Assembly: GCF_008831285.2 (NCBI RefSeq)
Contig: NC_045138.2
Location: 42,897,115-42,961,114 of the forward strand
Origin: Nymphaea colorata
Lineage: Eukaryota > Streptophyta > Magnoliopsida > Nymphaeales > Nymphaeaceae
DNA: 64,000 nt
Direction: 5' to 3'
This document shows, in pieces, positions 11,838 through 23,960 of the stretch (positions within the stretch are counted from its first letter, which is position 1; the number at the start of each line of letters is the position of its first letter). The notes below the pieces were generated by a model that did no database searches, was not told the origin of the DNA, and saw only the letters and a list, made by a program, of their open reading frames with translations. The position numbers and the translations under genes were made by a program.

Positions 11838-12939
11838 ACCCGATTAGCCTTCCTTAGGGTTCTTCTATTTCTTAATGATCGAAGAGTCAACTATAATTTC
11901 CTTAACTATTTTTTTTTTCTTTTTTAGGTGTAGTAGTCAAATGAGCACTTTCTGTCTTGTCCTTCCTCAATCTCTCATTCTCATCTACATAGTGCAAAAT
12001 GTGCTCACTAAGAATCTGCTTCTCCATTTGACTGTTGTAACTAATTTTAAAATGTCCAATACTATGGTGTAAAGGATTGGAAAACCATATGAACTATTAA
12101 GTCCTTAGGTAAGTTTTGACTTAGTGTTTTTAACTTTAAAGTAAGATGAGACACCTTCATGATGTGCTCCCTCATGTTTCCTTTGTATTGATATTTTAAT
12201 GCAACAAATTTACTTGGATGAATACTTGTTTCAGCCTACTCTTTTTTTGCAAGATGCTTTTGAACTTTTATTGAGGAACATTTTGGCACTAACCTCTATA
12301 GAAATAGTGCTCCTGAAGTTTTTTGGGATAGACTTTTTCATGATCATGAGACTCACATGATTGGAATGCTCCCACTACTCAAAGTTTTGCTTGTCCTCAT
12401 GAGAACTTTCATTCATTAGAGCAGGTGCACACTCCTTATGCACAAACTCCAGATAATACAACCTAGAACAACTATCACTTTATTTCTTTCCAAATATTGA
12501 AAATTTAAACCATTTAACTTAGTAATAGAACTCAAATTTGTATGTATCATTGAAGTAGAAGAATTCATTATACAACATACCAAATATGCTCACAATTAAT
12601 ACACATACACAAATGACATCATGAACAAAACCAAAACAATGGTCGAAATTGCACTACGTATGTAGAACAATAAAGGGTCTCAACAATGAAAGGACAATGG
12701 GAAAAGGCTGAGGAACAACCTCAATGCTCACGACCAGTTGAAGAACGGGCAACAACTACAACCCTCTACATTCCTTCAAATGTACCTATTCTTGATTTCA
12801 TCATTGCTTCAGTTCAGCACCACCAAACCTTGGAGGGGATCTTGAGTAAAATAAAGCTTAAATCTAGCACTACCCCCAAAAACTCTAGCACATATAGTGA
12901 ATTTAGTGACAGCCAACAAGCCAATCACTTTTTTTAGAT

Positions 12940-13362
12940 GATGATATGTCTAAGCAACATCAATTGCACAATAGTGTATTATACATTGTGGTACATGCTA
13001 ATGGGATGACAGTCCCAGACATGCTGATAGATAGGGCAATAGTGTAAACATTTGCTCTGACATGATGACCAAGGCACTAGGGTTAAAAGAGGAAGATTTT
13101 CCCCAAATGATATGTCAATCTATGGCTCTTATTGTAGCTGCCAGTCAGTAAAGGGACAATCTACTTGGATCTCCCTATCAATTGCGCAACCCATGTTATG
13201 TTCTTTTATGTGGTCAATATCCATCCCTCATACAATTTACTTTTGGGCTGTTTATGGATACATAAAGCAAACATTGTGCCTTCCAGCCTATACCGATGTG
13301 TCAAATGGAGTCATGAAGGATTCATTACCACCATCATGGTAGACAACCTAGAAGAGAGATAA
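12940..13362 (+). pseudogene. Gypsy aspartic protease, degenerate
   Basis: Frames read LYIVVHANGMTVPDMLIDRAI (catalytic Asp-Ser/Thr-Gly region, where D-x-G has become DRA) and then NIHPSYNLLLGCLWIHKANIVPSSLYRCVKW, the typical Tat-lineage PSYxxLLGRPWIH-AVPSSLHQ-KF signature. The preceding open frame 12686-12937 would be the gag-protease linker; its own gag homology is unclear. The active-site glycine loss and stops make it inactive. Confidence 0.8.
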
Positions 13363-14150
13363 CTCCAAACAATGATCCCAAGCCTGCATACATGGTCCAA
13401 GTTCAAAATGCACCAGCCTCAAGAAATTAATCTAGAAGATAGTTTCAAGAACCCAGTGATGGACGAACCCACTAATCAGGTAAACACAGTCAAGGGGAAA
13501 TGCCATAATTTATATATGGTATGAGGAAAGATCTGTATAACATTATACAAGGATCAACCATTATATGAACAGTTCTCAGAAAACTTAAAGGGGTTACACA
13601 TGATGATTCATATGGGTTATAAACCCTATTAAGGGCTAAGTAGCTAACAAAGAAGGAAATATTGAGCCACCTGACAATAGAGCAGGTCAGAAGGTTATGA
13701 CTGATCTAGGCTATAAGAGAAAAGCAACTGAGAAAAAGAAGAAGAAAAACAAGAAGAGACAAGCATGAAAATGACCTACCTTTGCTTTGCCTTCCCTGTT
13801 TTCTTGCAGTTTTCTTCCTTCCCCATAAATGTAGGGATGGTGGGGGTCTCTTTCTTTTGATTTTAATCAATAAAATATAATTTCAACCCAAATTTGTGTC
13901 TCTCACTTCTCTTATTCTCTCATCTCATCTAGTGGTATTTTACAGCAACCACTATGACATTTCATCCTGTTCAGAGACTTATACTTGACTCCAAGTTTCA
14001 GTTGAACAGAGAAAATAAAGAAATTTAATGTAAAAAAGCAAGAGAAGCATACACTATGACTAGTACAAGCATAATAAGTACAAGTACAAAAAGAATAAGT
14101 ACCTGATATCTTTGAGTATCCAAAGATTTATAAAGATGACCAAACTTTAA
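13363..14150 (+). other. Protease-RT linker with an intron-like stretch
   Basis: Remnant coding sequence continues to about 13740 (including a MGYKPYxGLS piece resembling the GLG(Y)KP segment seen in Tat/Ogre elements). About 13770-13945 then looks non-coding, is T-rich, and ends in a strong acceptor-like site (TCTAGTGGTATTTTACAG). Some Ogre-type elements carry an intron at this place. A donor is not clear. The RT N-terminal region resumes near 14160. Confidence 0.4.
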
Positions 14151-14159
14151 CCATGCTAA

Positions 14160-15120
14160 ACAAGCTCACCAAAAAGGTAAACATCAGAACAAAGCAAGAA
14201 CTACAAATTCTCCAAATAGGAACCACCTAAATTAAGAAAAGGAGGGACTACTCATCCAATTTCTCAAATACTACAAAGAGGTGTTTGTCTGGACTTAAGT
14301 GGATATGCTATGACTAGATGCCAAACTGGTAGAGCATAGATTAACATTAAATCTAGGAAGACGTCCAATGAAACAAAAACTCAAAAAGCTAGATGCTGAA
14401 GTAGAAGACAAAGTCAGAAAAAGGTCTGGAGGATATTCTCATAGCTAATTTATCAGAACCATTGACTACCCCAAATGGTTAGCAAATATTGTCATCATGC
14501 CTAAGAATAATGGTGTGGACATAGTTTGTATTGATTTTTAAAACCTTAGCAAGGCTACTCCTAAGAATGATAATCCTCTAATGAACATAGACTTCCTCGT
14601 TGATAGTAGAGCTAGACATGGTAAGTTCTTTTTCATATATGGCCAGTCAAGATACAACCATATCAAGTTGGTTATTAGAGATCAGCCAAAGACATCCTTT
14701 ATTATGCCTTGGGGATCATTCTATTATAAAGTCATGCCCTTTATATTGAAGAATACTGGAGCCATACACCAGAGAGTAATGGCAGTCATTTTTCATGACC
14801 AGATGCATGGATGCTTATATAGATGACATTATGGTCAAATTCAAAGCCCAAAGTATCATATCAAAATACTCAAACAACTCTCCAATAGATTACTAGAATA
14901 CTAGTTAAGATTGAACCCCTAGAAATGCATCTTTTGAGTAGAATCAAGAAAACTATTAGGGTATATGGTAAGCAAAAAAGGAATAGAGGTTGATCTTGCA
15001 AAGCTAGAGCTATTATTGACATGCTAGCACTTAGAAATCTCAAAGAGATAAGGAGCTTACCAACAAAATATTGACAATTAGACGATTCATCTACAACCGT
15101 TATACTATTCATCTCCATCT
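14160..15120 (+). pseudogene. Gypsy reverse transcriptase (Tat-type), degenerate
   Basis: In order: RTIDYPKWLANIVIMPKNNG (for RxxxYPEWLANIVPVPKKNG), NIDFLVDS-AGH-like, FIYGQSRYNHIKL, KTSFIMPWGSFYYKVMPF, LKNTGAIHQRVMAVIFHDQM, then YIDD at 14816-14827 in the next frame. The catalytic pair of Asp is present, but a frameshift just before it and several stops block translation. The C-terminal thumb (LLGYMVSKKGIEVD-like) is readable to about 15000. Confidence 0.92.
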
Positions 15121-15139
15121 TGGCCCTTCACTATGCACC

Positions 15140-15620
15140 ATTCAACCGACTTCTCCAAAAAATGGGTAAAACATGTGGGGTCCACAATGTCAATAGTATC
15201 TAGAGTGGATCAAATAGTACCTTCCTAATCCACCAATTTTTCAACCCTGGTTTTGGGACGACCATTAATATTGTACATCTCAGTAAACAAAGTAGTTTAT
15301 GAAGGATCCTTGGCACAATATGGGAAAGGTAGAAAGATTAAACATGCAATTTAAACATGAACAAAATCTTTGTTTAATATGAAAATTATTCTACCATGGA
15401 AATACCTATTTAGCATTTATCTGAATTGACCAAAAGCTCCATCATGATCTATTCTATTGTGAAGTCAAGATGGTCTCTCATTAAAATTTTCTCAAATACA
15501 TCCTAGAACAGCCATTCCTTAGTGGTAGAATTGCCAAATGTTAAGTACTCTTCATGTAGCACGATTTGGAGTACTTCTTTCAAAAGTCCATAAAAGACAA
15601 ACAATAATTGATCAATTGAT
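15140..15620 (+). pseudogene. Gypsy RNase H and connection, degenerate
   Basis: Fragments include a PPIFQP...-like start, a weak ALGAML-like region, LKYILEQPFLSGRIAK and EYFFQKSIK (for YVxQKxIKGQALADFL). This is the first, conventional RNase H of the pol, which removes RNA from the RNA-DNA hybrid. Stops are frequent and no intact catalytic set can be read. Confidence 0.7.
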
Positions 15621-15639
15621 CAACTTCCTTAAAGTAGAA

Positions 15640-15960
15640 CTCAAGTCATATTGCAATTTTCTAGATGAGCAAGTCCTGCATGTGCAGGATTCTCTTCCAG
15701 CATGGATGCTAACTTTGACGGATCTAAGAACATGGCAGGAGTATGGATAGAAATCTTGCTAATTACCTAGAAAGAAAAATGATTCCTATGCTCTTGGACT
15801 GGAATTTGTTTATATGCACAACATGACATAATATGAAGCCCTGATCCACGGGCTAAAGATATGAGCTTTAATGTCAAAAGAATACATGCTTATGGAGACC
15901 CCTTGCGTCTTGTAGACCATGTCAATAACGAGTGGAAAGACAAGGAACATGAGCTTTTAC
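15640..15960 (+). pseudogene. Second (archaeal-type) RNase H of a Tat element, degenerate
   Basis: The open frame 15538-15750 carries the linker LDEQVLHVQDSLPAW, directly followed in another frame by a FDGSKNMAGV-like stretch (for FDGASNxxGxGxG). The later segment corresponds to CTNNMAEYEAxIxGLK. This extra domain upstream of integrase is the hallmark of the Tat lineage. Frames shift at least twice. Confidence 0.75.
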
Positions 15961-16019
15961 AATATTAGGAAGTCACAAAGGAACTAATCAAGCAATAAGA
16001 AGAATTTCAGCTCTTCCAT

Positions 16020-16790
16020 GTTAAAAGATAATTCACTCAATTCATGAATGAATTGGCCAGCTTGGCTTCGATCGTCACTTTCAAAAAGCTAGAACGACCT
16101 AAAGCCTTTGAAGTTAGACGATCCACTCAACTAGCTTATGAGCACATGAAACAAGTTAACCAAATTGAATCACAAGTAGTTTCTTGGTGCCAAAACATCA
16201 AAAACTACTTGAAGACAGGAGAATTTCTTCATGAAATGCCAAAAAGGAACAACAAGCAATACAAACAATATTAGCAAGGTATTTCACCTTGATAAGAGTC
16301 TTATACAAGAGATGATTTAGTTTAGAATACTCCCAGTTCCTAGATAAGTATCACACATGAGAGGTCATTAAAGAAGCATGTTACGGAAGCCATGCTGGTT
16401 ATCAAACACCAGCTAAGCGACTAATAATGGTAGGATATTATTGGCCAACAATACAACAGAGTTGTTATAAATAAGTAAAGAGATGTTTAAAATGCCAAAT
16501 TTATGCAGAGTATATTCACACACTCGCTGCTTATTTATACTCAATTGTTTCACCATGGCCTTTTTCTATATGAGCATTTGATGTAGTGGGCCCCATCAAT
16601 CCACATATATCAAATCCTCATGAGTACTTCATGACTGCAACCAAATATTTAACCAAGTGCATAGAAGGAGTTACCCTTAGAACAGTTACCTTTAGAACTG
16701 TGGAAGGTAGACATGTGACATACTTCATTCAAAAAGACATCCAACACACACTCCACATTGGCTCATTATGATTCAATTTTGTGAGCATCT
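16020..16790 (+). pseudogene. Gypsy integrase, degenerate and truncated
   Basis: It begins with the pre-integrase stretch NELASLASIVTF (for xDALATLASM), QNIKNYLKTGEFL and a H2C2 zinc-binding region with a GYYWP-like piece. The core start follows: MGPINPHISNPHEYFMTATK-YLTK, and a FIQKDI-like piece (for ARFIxxNI). The sequence breaks near 16790, before the second and third catalytic acidic residues would appear, so the 3' half is missing. Confidence 0.85.
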
Positions 16791-16799
16791 TTTTGTTAC

Positions 16800-17900
16800 T
16801 GCAAGAATTGTCTAATGCAATGCTTTGAATGGTAGTCAATTATAAAAAATGGTCCCAGTAAAAGGCTTCCTTTGTCTAGATTGTAGGTATATTTGGACTC
16901 AGTGACTTCTCTATCAAAGTAGTCCTAAATGACAGTGAAATCATTCACTTCCTCTATCTTCCCATGGTAGTCTTTCATATTAGATTACCAGCTATAGGTG
17001 CTTTGAAAATGACATGATTGTGACCCCATATGCTTATAGAATTATGATTACAATGCGAAGACACATCCTTTTATTGAGTTTGCATCCCAAATTGAAAATT
17101 TGGTTAATCCTCGATAGAGGAAAGTCAAGGATGCCATTGCTATAGATATACAATGGACTTTGGCATTCCTCCTTTTTTCAAGGAGATGAACTATGCAAAA
17201 TTTCATTACGTACTCTTCATTATTGAATAAGACGAGTTTACTGTGCAGGTCACCATGGAATTTTTGTACTTATCTGCAGCAATTATGGAGAGTGATGTGG
17301 GATTGACATATTTTGAATATGATTCGTCAAGTTCATTCAACTAAAGGTATTGATGTCCATCTTTTTTTTAAAAGTGGCCAACTCCATTTTCTCATGAGTT
17401 TGTGAATCACTTCTAGAGTTTTGACTTGACCTTGATTGACAAGGAATTTGTCTCAATTGGTCCTCTTGGTCACCTTCTAGCTTAGGCAAACCCATAATGT
17501 TTGAAAAATCATCTAGGGAGATTGTAATTACACCTCATATAAACCAAAATGTGTTGGTCATTAGGTTCCATCTTTCCACGATTTCATGGATTAGATTGTC
17601 GTTAATAGGCTACATGACAAGATTGACTGCTTCTTTGAGACCATGATCTTCTAAGTGGTCCAGAAACATACCCCGAAAGGTTGGGTACTATGAGAGATAC
17701 CATTGAGATAGGTAGAATCCACTAGGGATGATGCGAAGTCCAGATCAACCATGACACAATCTGAAAAGGATATGGTCACATGAAAAAATGCTTTTTGAAT
17801 TGATCTAGACAAAAGAAAGTTTTGATTAGATATTAACATGACCTTGCCCAATAGATAATTGTGAAGAGTTTGACATTGAATTTAGATATGGAGTTGGAGA
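16800..17900 (-). pseudogene. Plant mobile domain (PMD-like) coding remnant
   Basis: On the minus strand, shifted fragments resemble the PMD-like domain copies elsewhere in the window: an ERWNP-like beginning near 17620-17560, an LVYM-like step where other copies read FWFPWGEMTI, and a later YNLDKGSLLLGPFFIIDYHSK piece matching YEKGDTAIILGPFLSINYSLE at about 55.5 kb. PMDs are found in MAIN-type plant proteins and in transposons; their biochemical role is unclear. The minus orientation agrees with the LTR end and primer site at 18.6 kb, so it belongs to that element rather than to the plus-strand pol beside it. Confidence 0.6.
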
Positions 17901-18576
17901 CAAGGTAGGAAATTCCATCTCATACATCCAAGCAAACAATTGAAGATAAATTAAATAATTGATAATGAATTTCCTAGGACTCTTGCCTAGATGCATCATT
18001 TAGAAAATTCGTGATAAATGGTTTGGTTGATCCTAATTTATCCAAAATTTAAGGTATGCCTATATACCAAATCTATGGTACTAGAATAGACAACTCCAAG
18101 GATTTTCTAAATTTCAGCTCTCCAATTCCCCTTGTTCCCCCATCGATATATCAGAACCATTGTCTGCTTCGGTAATAATGGGGGGACTTTTCAGTCCAAT
18201 TGGTTGGTCGAGTTATAAGGCTATATCTTGGACTAATGTCATAGAAATAGCACAACAATGTGATCACTGGGACATGATAGAGGTATGGATTGCTTTCAAA
18301 ATTCATGAGTATATGAGAAATAGATGACTCAATTGCATACATTCTTAAGAGATAAATGTGAAAGTTTGAGAACATACGTGGGCTCTATACAACTCCTAAA
18401 TTAAGGAGGGGTAAGGTAAATTGTAAAACTAAGGGAGCATGCTCTCTCCTCAATTAGTTCGAAATGCACACAAATATGATGCCGATAGGCATGCCCATGA
18501 GAGTTTCATGCAATTGATTTCTGACATTTAGAATGACTTGCATATGATCTAAGAAATCGTTAGACCGATGATGACA

Positions 18577-18596
18577 GATCCCACAGGGCTGCCATC
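18577..18596 (-). other. Primer-binding-site-like sequence
   Basis: The minus strand reads GATGGCAGCCCTGTGGGATC, close to the ATGGCGACTCTGYTGGGGA-type tRNA primer site used by Tat/Ogre elements. To its 5' side on the minus strand lies an LTR-like sequence that is also present at 37.4-39.2 kb. To its 3' side lies a leader sharing AATTTAGGAGTTG with the leader of the large element at 30.59 kb. Confidence 0.5.
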
Positions 18597-18599
18597 TAT

Positions 18600-20290
18600 T
18601 CGCACCCCTCACATCTCCATTTTGTTGTAGAAGCAAGGAGTTATGCACAACAACAAAATTCATGGGTTTTGACGACAAATTCAAGAAAAAGGGATCCACC
18701 CATTGGTATGAGGTCCAACCATTCTTGTCACCTTTAACAAAAGTAATCCAACCAAGGACTAAGTGCTTCTCGGATCATGTACAGGTCATTTGATTGATGC
18801 AAATCCTATACGCTTATGCATAAAGGCTTTAGATTTAAAATTGAAAGTTTATTTTGAACTTGGTTTTGGACAAGCAATTTCGAGCTTGTTTTTGGCAAAT
18901 TGGAGTAAATTTTGGACAAGTTGTTTGGAAAAGTAATTTGTCTTGAGAAGTTATTTGAAAATTCAACTTGTTTTAGAGAATTTGGGTAAATTCTTTTGCA
19001 CAAAATTGAAAATTTTCCAAATTGGTTCAAATTGAAGAACATTATTTTGGTTGAAAATATATCAACTTGAATTGATTGTGATTGAGTGGAAATGAATTTG
19101 ACCCATGATTCTGGAGATTTGACTCAATTTGGCAACTTGGATTGGAAAATTGAATAGAAAACTAAAATTTTGTTTGCAAAATCGATGTTTGACTTCAAAA
19201 ATTTTGGATTTTGAAGAATGAGATATATTTCTTTGTTGTGAACTTAAGATCATCTCATGATTTTGGATTCAAATTTTGAGTAAATTGAGATAAACTTGTG
19301 ATCAAATTTTGAGAAGAATAGCTAGTAGAAAATGGATCAAATCTTGGACAAAAAATAGCTAACTAAACATAGCAAATATATTGATTTTGAAATATCTTTT
19401 TTTCCAAACCATGTGGTTAGGACCAAAAGACATCTAAGTGAAATTTTCAAAATCCTTGTTGCAACATGACTTGGTCACATTTTGCAACTTTAAAATGGGT
19501 CACTTAATTTCTAAGGAGGGTGCACAATCACAATTTGATTTGGTATATTGAAATGCATGAAAGAAAAGAGAAACTATATGTGACATTCTTCCCTCTCTTG
19601 TAATCTCTCAACATTAATTCAATGTGAACATTCACTTCATAATCCACACATAAATAAAGATTGTTTTTAATTGAAATGTATGACATTCTTCAAATGCACT
19701 TAATATATTATTAAGCATGAATATTAGAGATGGAGCCGACAAGCTTAAGGCTTGACAAAAAAAATCTCAAAATGATGTCAAAATCAATTTTAAAATAGAT
19801 GGGAGACGCAGATACCATCTATTTTTATCTCAAAATAACATAAAATCATATTTTATACTGATTTAAATAGCTGAAAATTAGAAATGCTGATTTAAGAGAG
19901 TTTGGTTCTTAGAGAAGTGGTCAAATCATTGAAAATTTACATAACTCTTCATAAGTTGAGTTTTTAAATAAAAAAGAGGAATTCATTTCTTGTAAATAGT
20001 CTCCCATTTCTACCAAACATGCAAGTTTGGTTTCAATTATGTGGTTTAGAAATCTTTCTTTTCTCAAACATATTTAAATTTCAGATTTTATACCAAGGGA
20101 ATCGTCAACTTGTTTGAACGATTTTAGCATAGTTAGTCTCCTCTTTTGGAGAAATGGAAATTGAGTTTTTAAATGAGATTTTGCAGTATTTTAGGATTAA
20201 ATGAAATCAATAGCTCCTAAAAAAGTGCTTTTAGGGTGCTTGAAATGTTAAACGAGACAAGTTTGAGTAGTAAGAACTCAACTATTTTAA
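18600..20290 (-). mobile_element. LTR fragment (U5 side) of a Tat-type element
   Basis: Similarity is clear to 37,430-39,220 at the nucleotide level: GGGATCCACCCAT, CCAAGGACTAAG, repeated TTGGACAAGTNGTTTGGAAAA and TGGGAGACG blocks, in the same order and spacing. The strand is set by the primer-like site at its left end, so this is the downstream half of a minus-strand LTR. Repetitive TTTTGGACAAG/TTTGGAAAA wording is characteristic. The upstream (U3) half is not seen beyond about 20290, where a plus-strand LTR-like block follows. Confidence 0.55.
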
Positions 20291-20439
20291 ACTCGACTCA
20301 ACTTGACTACATAATGAGTATTGAATTATAATGAGAAAATAGTTAAATGAGTAGTACCTAAATGAGCTAATGAGTTAAAATCTTTGATCATATTCTTTAG
20401 TGCTGGATCTGACTAACCTTCACTTTATTTTTGAACAAT

Positions 20440-23400
20440 TCTATATCAAATTTAGCACAATTGCAGTTTTCCAGTCACTCGTGGAGTGTCTGTGTCACTA
20501 GTAACTTCTGGACTAATTTCTAAGAGATCTTGGAGGTTTATTTTCAATATGAGCACTCCAATAAATTTAGCATCACTCAAAGAGAGTATCAGTATATTCA
20601 TTTATCATAAACAAGATTGAATCCCTATTTCCCATTTTATCATTCACGTTTCTATTTATAGGGTCAATTTCAGCATAGTCAAACTTGGTGTGCACCTAGG
20701 ACTAAGCCTAGCCCACATCCTAGTGTGGTCAGACTGCCTACTTAGCAGATTCCTATGCTAGATCTAAGCCCAACAAGGGTCATGAAGGGTCTGAGCCAGC
20801 TTGGGATTCAACTCAACCAAGTTCAAACCTAGTTGAACCTATTTGACCTGAGCCCATTTTGACCTGCATCCAACTGATTTAAGACCCAGACGAAGCCCAG
20901 GTCAACCTTCTGAACACTAGTCTAAGCCCACAGGACCCACACTGAGTCTAGTTTGGATGCCCATAACTCAGATCCTTGATTCAGATCACAAAGTCAAAAT
21001 TTAGATTTGCAATTTTCTTTGATTCAAATCCAAATATTAATTTGAAATCTTCAAATCCAAACATGTCAATTCAGAGCTTGATCTAGACTTTTTATCCAAG
21101 TCCTACCTCCAAATTCTTATTTAGATCTCAATCTCAATCTCTCTAAATCTAGATAGCAATCAAAATCAGTATCTAACTCCAAGGTTAAGATCCAAATCTG
21201 CTAGATGTTGACACATGTCACAATCCTATTGAATCTTCCACTATTAAGGACATGTGTCATAGTTGTATTGGATCTTCCATTCTTAAGGACACACGTCATC
21301 ATCTCCCACGCTCCATGGAGGCATATGGCATTTTAGGAGAGATTGAAGGGTCTGCGCGGCACACCCAAGTGGACACTTGTCCATCGTCTCTCATTCTTTA
21401 TGGACACCTGATGGTTTCCTATGCACTTATAGTGCATTAGAGTTAGGAGTCTTCTACATTTTGGACTTCCACTCTCATTATAAATAGGCGGGAGAGGAAG
21501 GAACGTTCCATACTTTCTCTAATTTCATGTTCGTTCTAAGGTATGTCATACTATGTTCTCTTTGTTATTTCTTTTGTGTTTTATTGAATCCTCTCTCTAA
21601 TTTTGTGTTTTGTCCTAAAGAAATTCATGGAGGCTCTCTATCCCACATCCAAACCTAAGGAGAAACAAGAAAGAAGAAGAAGAAACGAAGAAGAAGAAAA
21701 AAAAATTTGCAAGGAAGAAAAAGAAGAAGAAGTGAGCTCAAAAAGTCAAGTACATCGTTCTCTCTTTCTTTCTTTTCTTCCTTCCGTTTTGTTCTTATTT
21801 TTTTCTTGTGAATCTCCCATGTTCTCATCCTCTCATCTCTACATTTTCTCTTCTCACCTCCATACGTGTAAAGGAGAAACTATCTTTATAATCTCCAAGA
21901 GAGATTGTAACCCCTTTGTTTTAGTTGTTTTTTTTTTCATATATGTTTGTGTGATTCAAGATTGTTTTCTCTTCAATTCTAGTTTAAGCATGTTGTATGT
22001 GTGATTCATGATTGTTTTATCTTCATGTCCAGTTTAAGCATGTTTAAATTAATGGTTTTCAAGACTTTGGTTTGTTATATTCAAGATTTTTACATGTTTT
22101 CTAGTTTAAGAGATGTATCTTCTTGAGTTTATGCAAAATTTAGAATTAAAGAACTTCCAAAATTTTTCCCAAACTTCAAAAAGCTATATCTTTCTAACTA
22201 GAAATCATATTACCAACACATAAAAAGAACATTTTTTTCCTATTGTCTAGTTTGGTTTCTCCAAATTTCATCAAATTCTAAGCTTGTTTGATCCTGCATT
22301 TGGTCATGCTCCCAAAGTCTATTTTCTGCATGTTCTAAGCAACATAAATCAGATCTTGAAATTTTTCTAACTTGTGAACTTTATAACTTTTGATCAGGCA
22401 TTCTGTAAGAACTAAAAGGTAGATCTATGTGTCTAATTTCTCTTCACCAAATTTCAGATAATTCTAAGCTGATTTAATAGTCAATTAGGTGATTTAGTCG
22501 AACTATTTTTCCGCAACTTTCTACAAAATTTCAAATAATCATATTTTTCTCATGCTTCATAATGTCATTATTCTCTTTCTATTTTGTGTTTTTCGAAATT
22601 TTTAATTTCTTTTGATTCTTTTTATGCAGTGAACCTAAAGACCAAATTTTAAGAAAAACCAAGTTGATTTGGTACCCTCTCCTTCGTTTCAAATGTGGTC
22701 AAAGAGTCATGTAGTAAGTTTTGTTTCTGTTATTTCTATTTCTCCTTTAAGTTCATGAAATCTTAATTTTTTATTCAATGCATGTTTGTCTGACATGTAA
22801 AGTTCTATTATTTCTCTGTTATGTAGAGAGTGTACAAACCAATTTTTAGGTCAATCCGAGTTGATTTGGTAGGGTTTTGGTCCAAGTAAATGTACCTCAG
22901 TAACCTGTCTTTCACATTCCGTTTTTTCTAACTTCTGATTCTATCATAGGTTTCTAGCCCTATATCTTTTAGCTCCAAAACAGTTTTTCAAATATATCAC
23001 CTGGAATTGATTGAACTATGTTGAGAGAGTCTTCCTACTAAATTTTGTGTAAATCAAAGATAGTTAACCTAATATTTTAGTTCAGCTACTTAATCATATT
23101 ATCCTACTTTTCAAACTTGGCCAAATTGTCATGTTTCAGCTTGTTATCCATGGATCAATCTGATTTAGAGTTTAACTTTGATTTCTCTCCTATTTTAAAC
23201 CATCTTAACTCCAGTTTAGGGCCTTTAGGATTGCAAATTATAATTCAACATGCCAATTTACATTATTGCTATTATGAACGTCGTATTTTCTTTTGATATT
23301 GCAATGCAATATTTGATATTAAAATTTGCATTCCAATTCATGAAGGAATTCAAAGTAGATCAACATGTGCCTTGAGATAATAGACCTTGCATGTGTATTC

Positions 23401-23560
23401 TTGATCTAGCTTAGATCTTGCATGGATTTAGTTTTAAAATCATGTATATTATAATTGTTTTGTAATGTTTGGTGTGCATTCATGTAGTTTGCTTTTATTT
23501 GGTATCATGCATTTAAATTTGAACTACGTGATGTGAGTCCTCCTTACTAGCTGAGGATCT
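20440..23560 (+). mobile_element. LTR-like block with promoter
   Basis: The layout matches the large-element LTRs at 26.6-29.4 and 46.8-49.7 kb. A run of short CC/AA-rich phrases (GACCTG, CCCAAGTCAACC, AGATCCTGAATTTA-like) is followed by a TATA box, a purine-rich AAG/GAA tract (21655-21735), a C/T-rich tract, and a long AT-rich tail with phrases such as CTAGTTTAAG. Sequence identity with those LTRs is low, suggesting a sister subfamily. Neither end could be fixed. Confidence 0.5.
21479..21486 (+). promoter_or_regulatory. TATA box of an LTR
   Basis: TATAAATA followed by GGCGGGAGAGG, about 170 bases before a GAA-rich leader tract. The same order (TATA box, purine tract, C/T tract) occurs in two other LTR copies in this window, at 27316 and 47565. 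Confidence 0.6.
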
Positions 23561-23960
23561 CTTACACACGACTAGACTCTCAATGGTCTACATATACAAT
23601 GCAGTCATCTGAACAATACCACGAAGCAATGAAGACCCAAAGACAAGTACCTACCATCAAGACAATGCTTACCACAAAAGAGGTCTATCATGAGCACAAA
23701 TGTGAAGGTGCAATGCTCAAACAAACCAATAAGAGCGATAGAAGTAGAAAATGAGGATGGGAAGGAGCCTACTCGAGGAGTTGTTGTAGCTGGGATCAGG
23801 AAGAATTAGGCTTGACAACTATGAGTCTAGAGTGACAGGCGTTTCCCAAGGCTTTCACATTAAGTTCGTATACTTTGGGTGCTTCTGCCACTCGAGGAGG
23901 TGTATGACCAGTAGTCATGGGAGGCTAGGACATACAAGTCTGTGGATGAGCTGGTTATAC
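23560..23960. other. Unassigned spacer
   Basis: Moderately purine-rich sequence between an LTR-like block and the GC-richer repeated segment. It may be leader or gag remnant of an element, but no domain is recognised. Confidence 0.3.

Larger units (their letters stand above)
8578..12560 (-). mobile_element. Degenerate Ty1/copia retrotransposon, internal region
   Basis: Domains follow the copia order on the minus strand: gag (about 12550-11870), CCHC knuckle (11837-11796), integrase (about 11100-10500), RT (about 10080-9760), RNase H (about 9690-8950), then the PPT at 8577-8566. The element is broken by many stops and shifts, and by an apparent deletion removing the RT catalytic core. No 5' LTR or primer-binding site was found at the 12.6-kb end, where the plus-strand gypsy element begins. 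The motifs resemble one widespread plant copia type (NGVAGR for NGVAERRNRT in integrase; PKTPYELW; DPLTKGLPPKVFHEHV-like end). Confidence 0.85.
12686..16790 (+). mobile_element. Degenerate Ty3/gypsy (Tat-type) retrotransposon, pol region
   Basis: The plus-strand order is protease, linker, RT, RNase H, second (archaeal-type) RNase H, integrase. The second RNase H between RNase H and integrase is diagnostic of the Tat lineage of plant gypsy elements. No LTR or primer site is seen at its left end, where it abuts the copia element, and the integrase is cut off near 16790, where minus-strand sequence of another element starts. It is related to, but clearly diverged from, the pol at 33.4-36.5 kb. 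Confidence 0.88.

Noticed and set aside
16800-17900. PMD as an antisense accessory ORF of the plus-strand gypsy pol
   Set aside because: The primer-like site and LTR end at 18.6 kb on the same strand favour a separate minus-strand element; kept only as an alternative.
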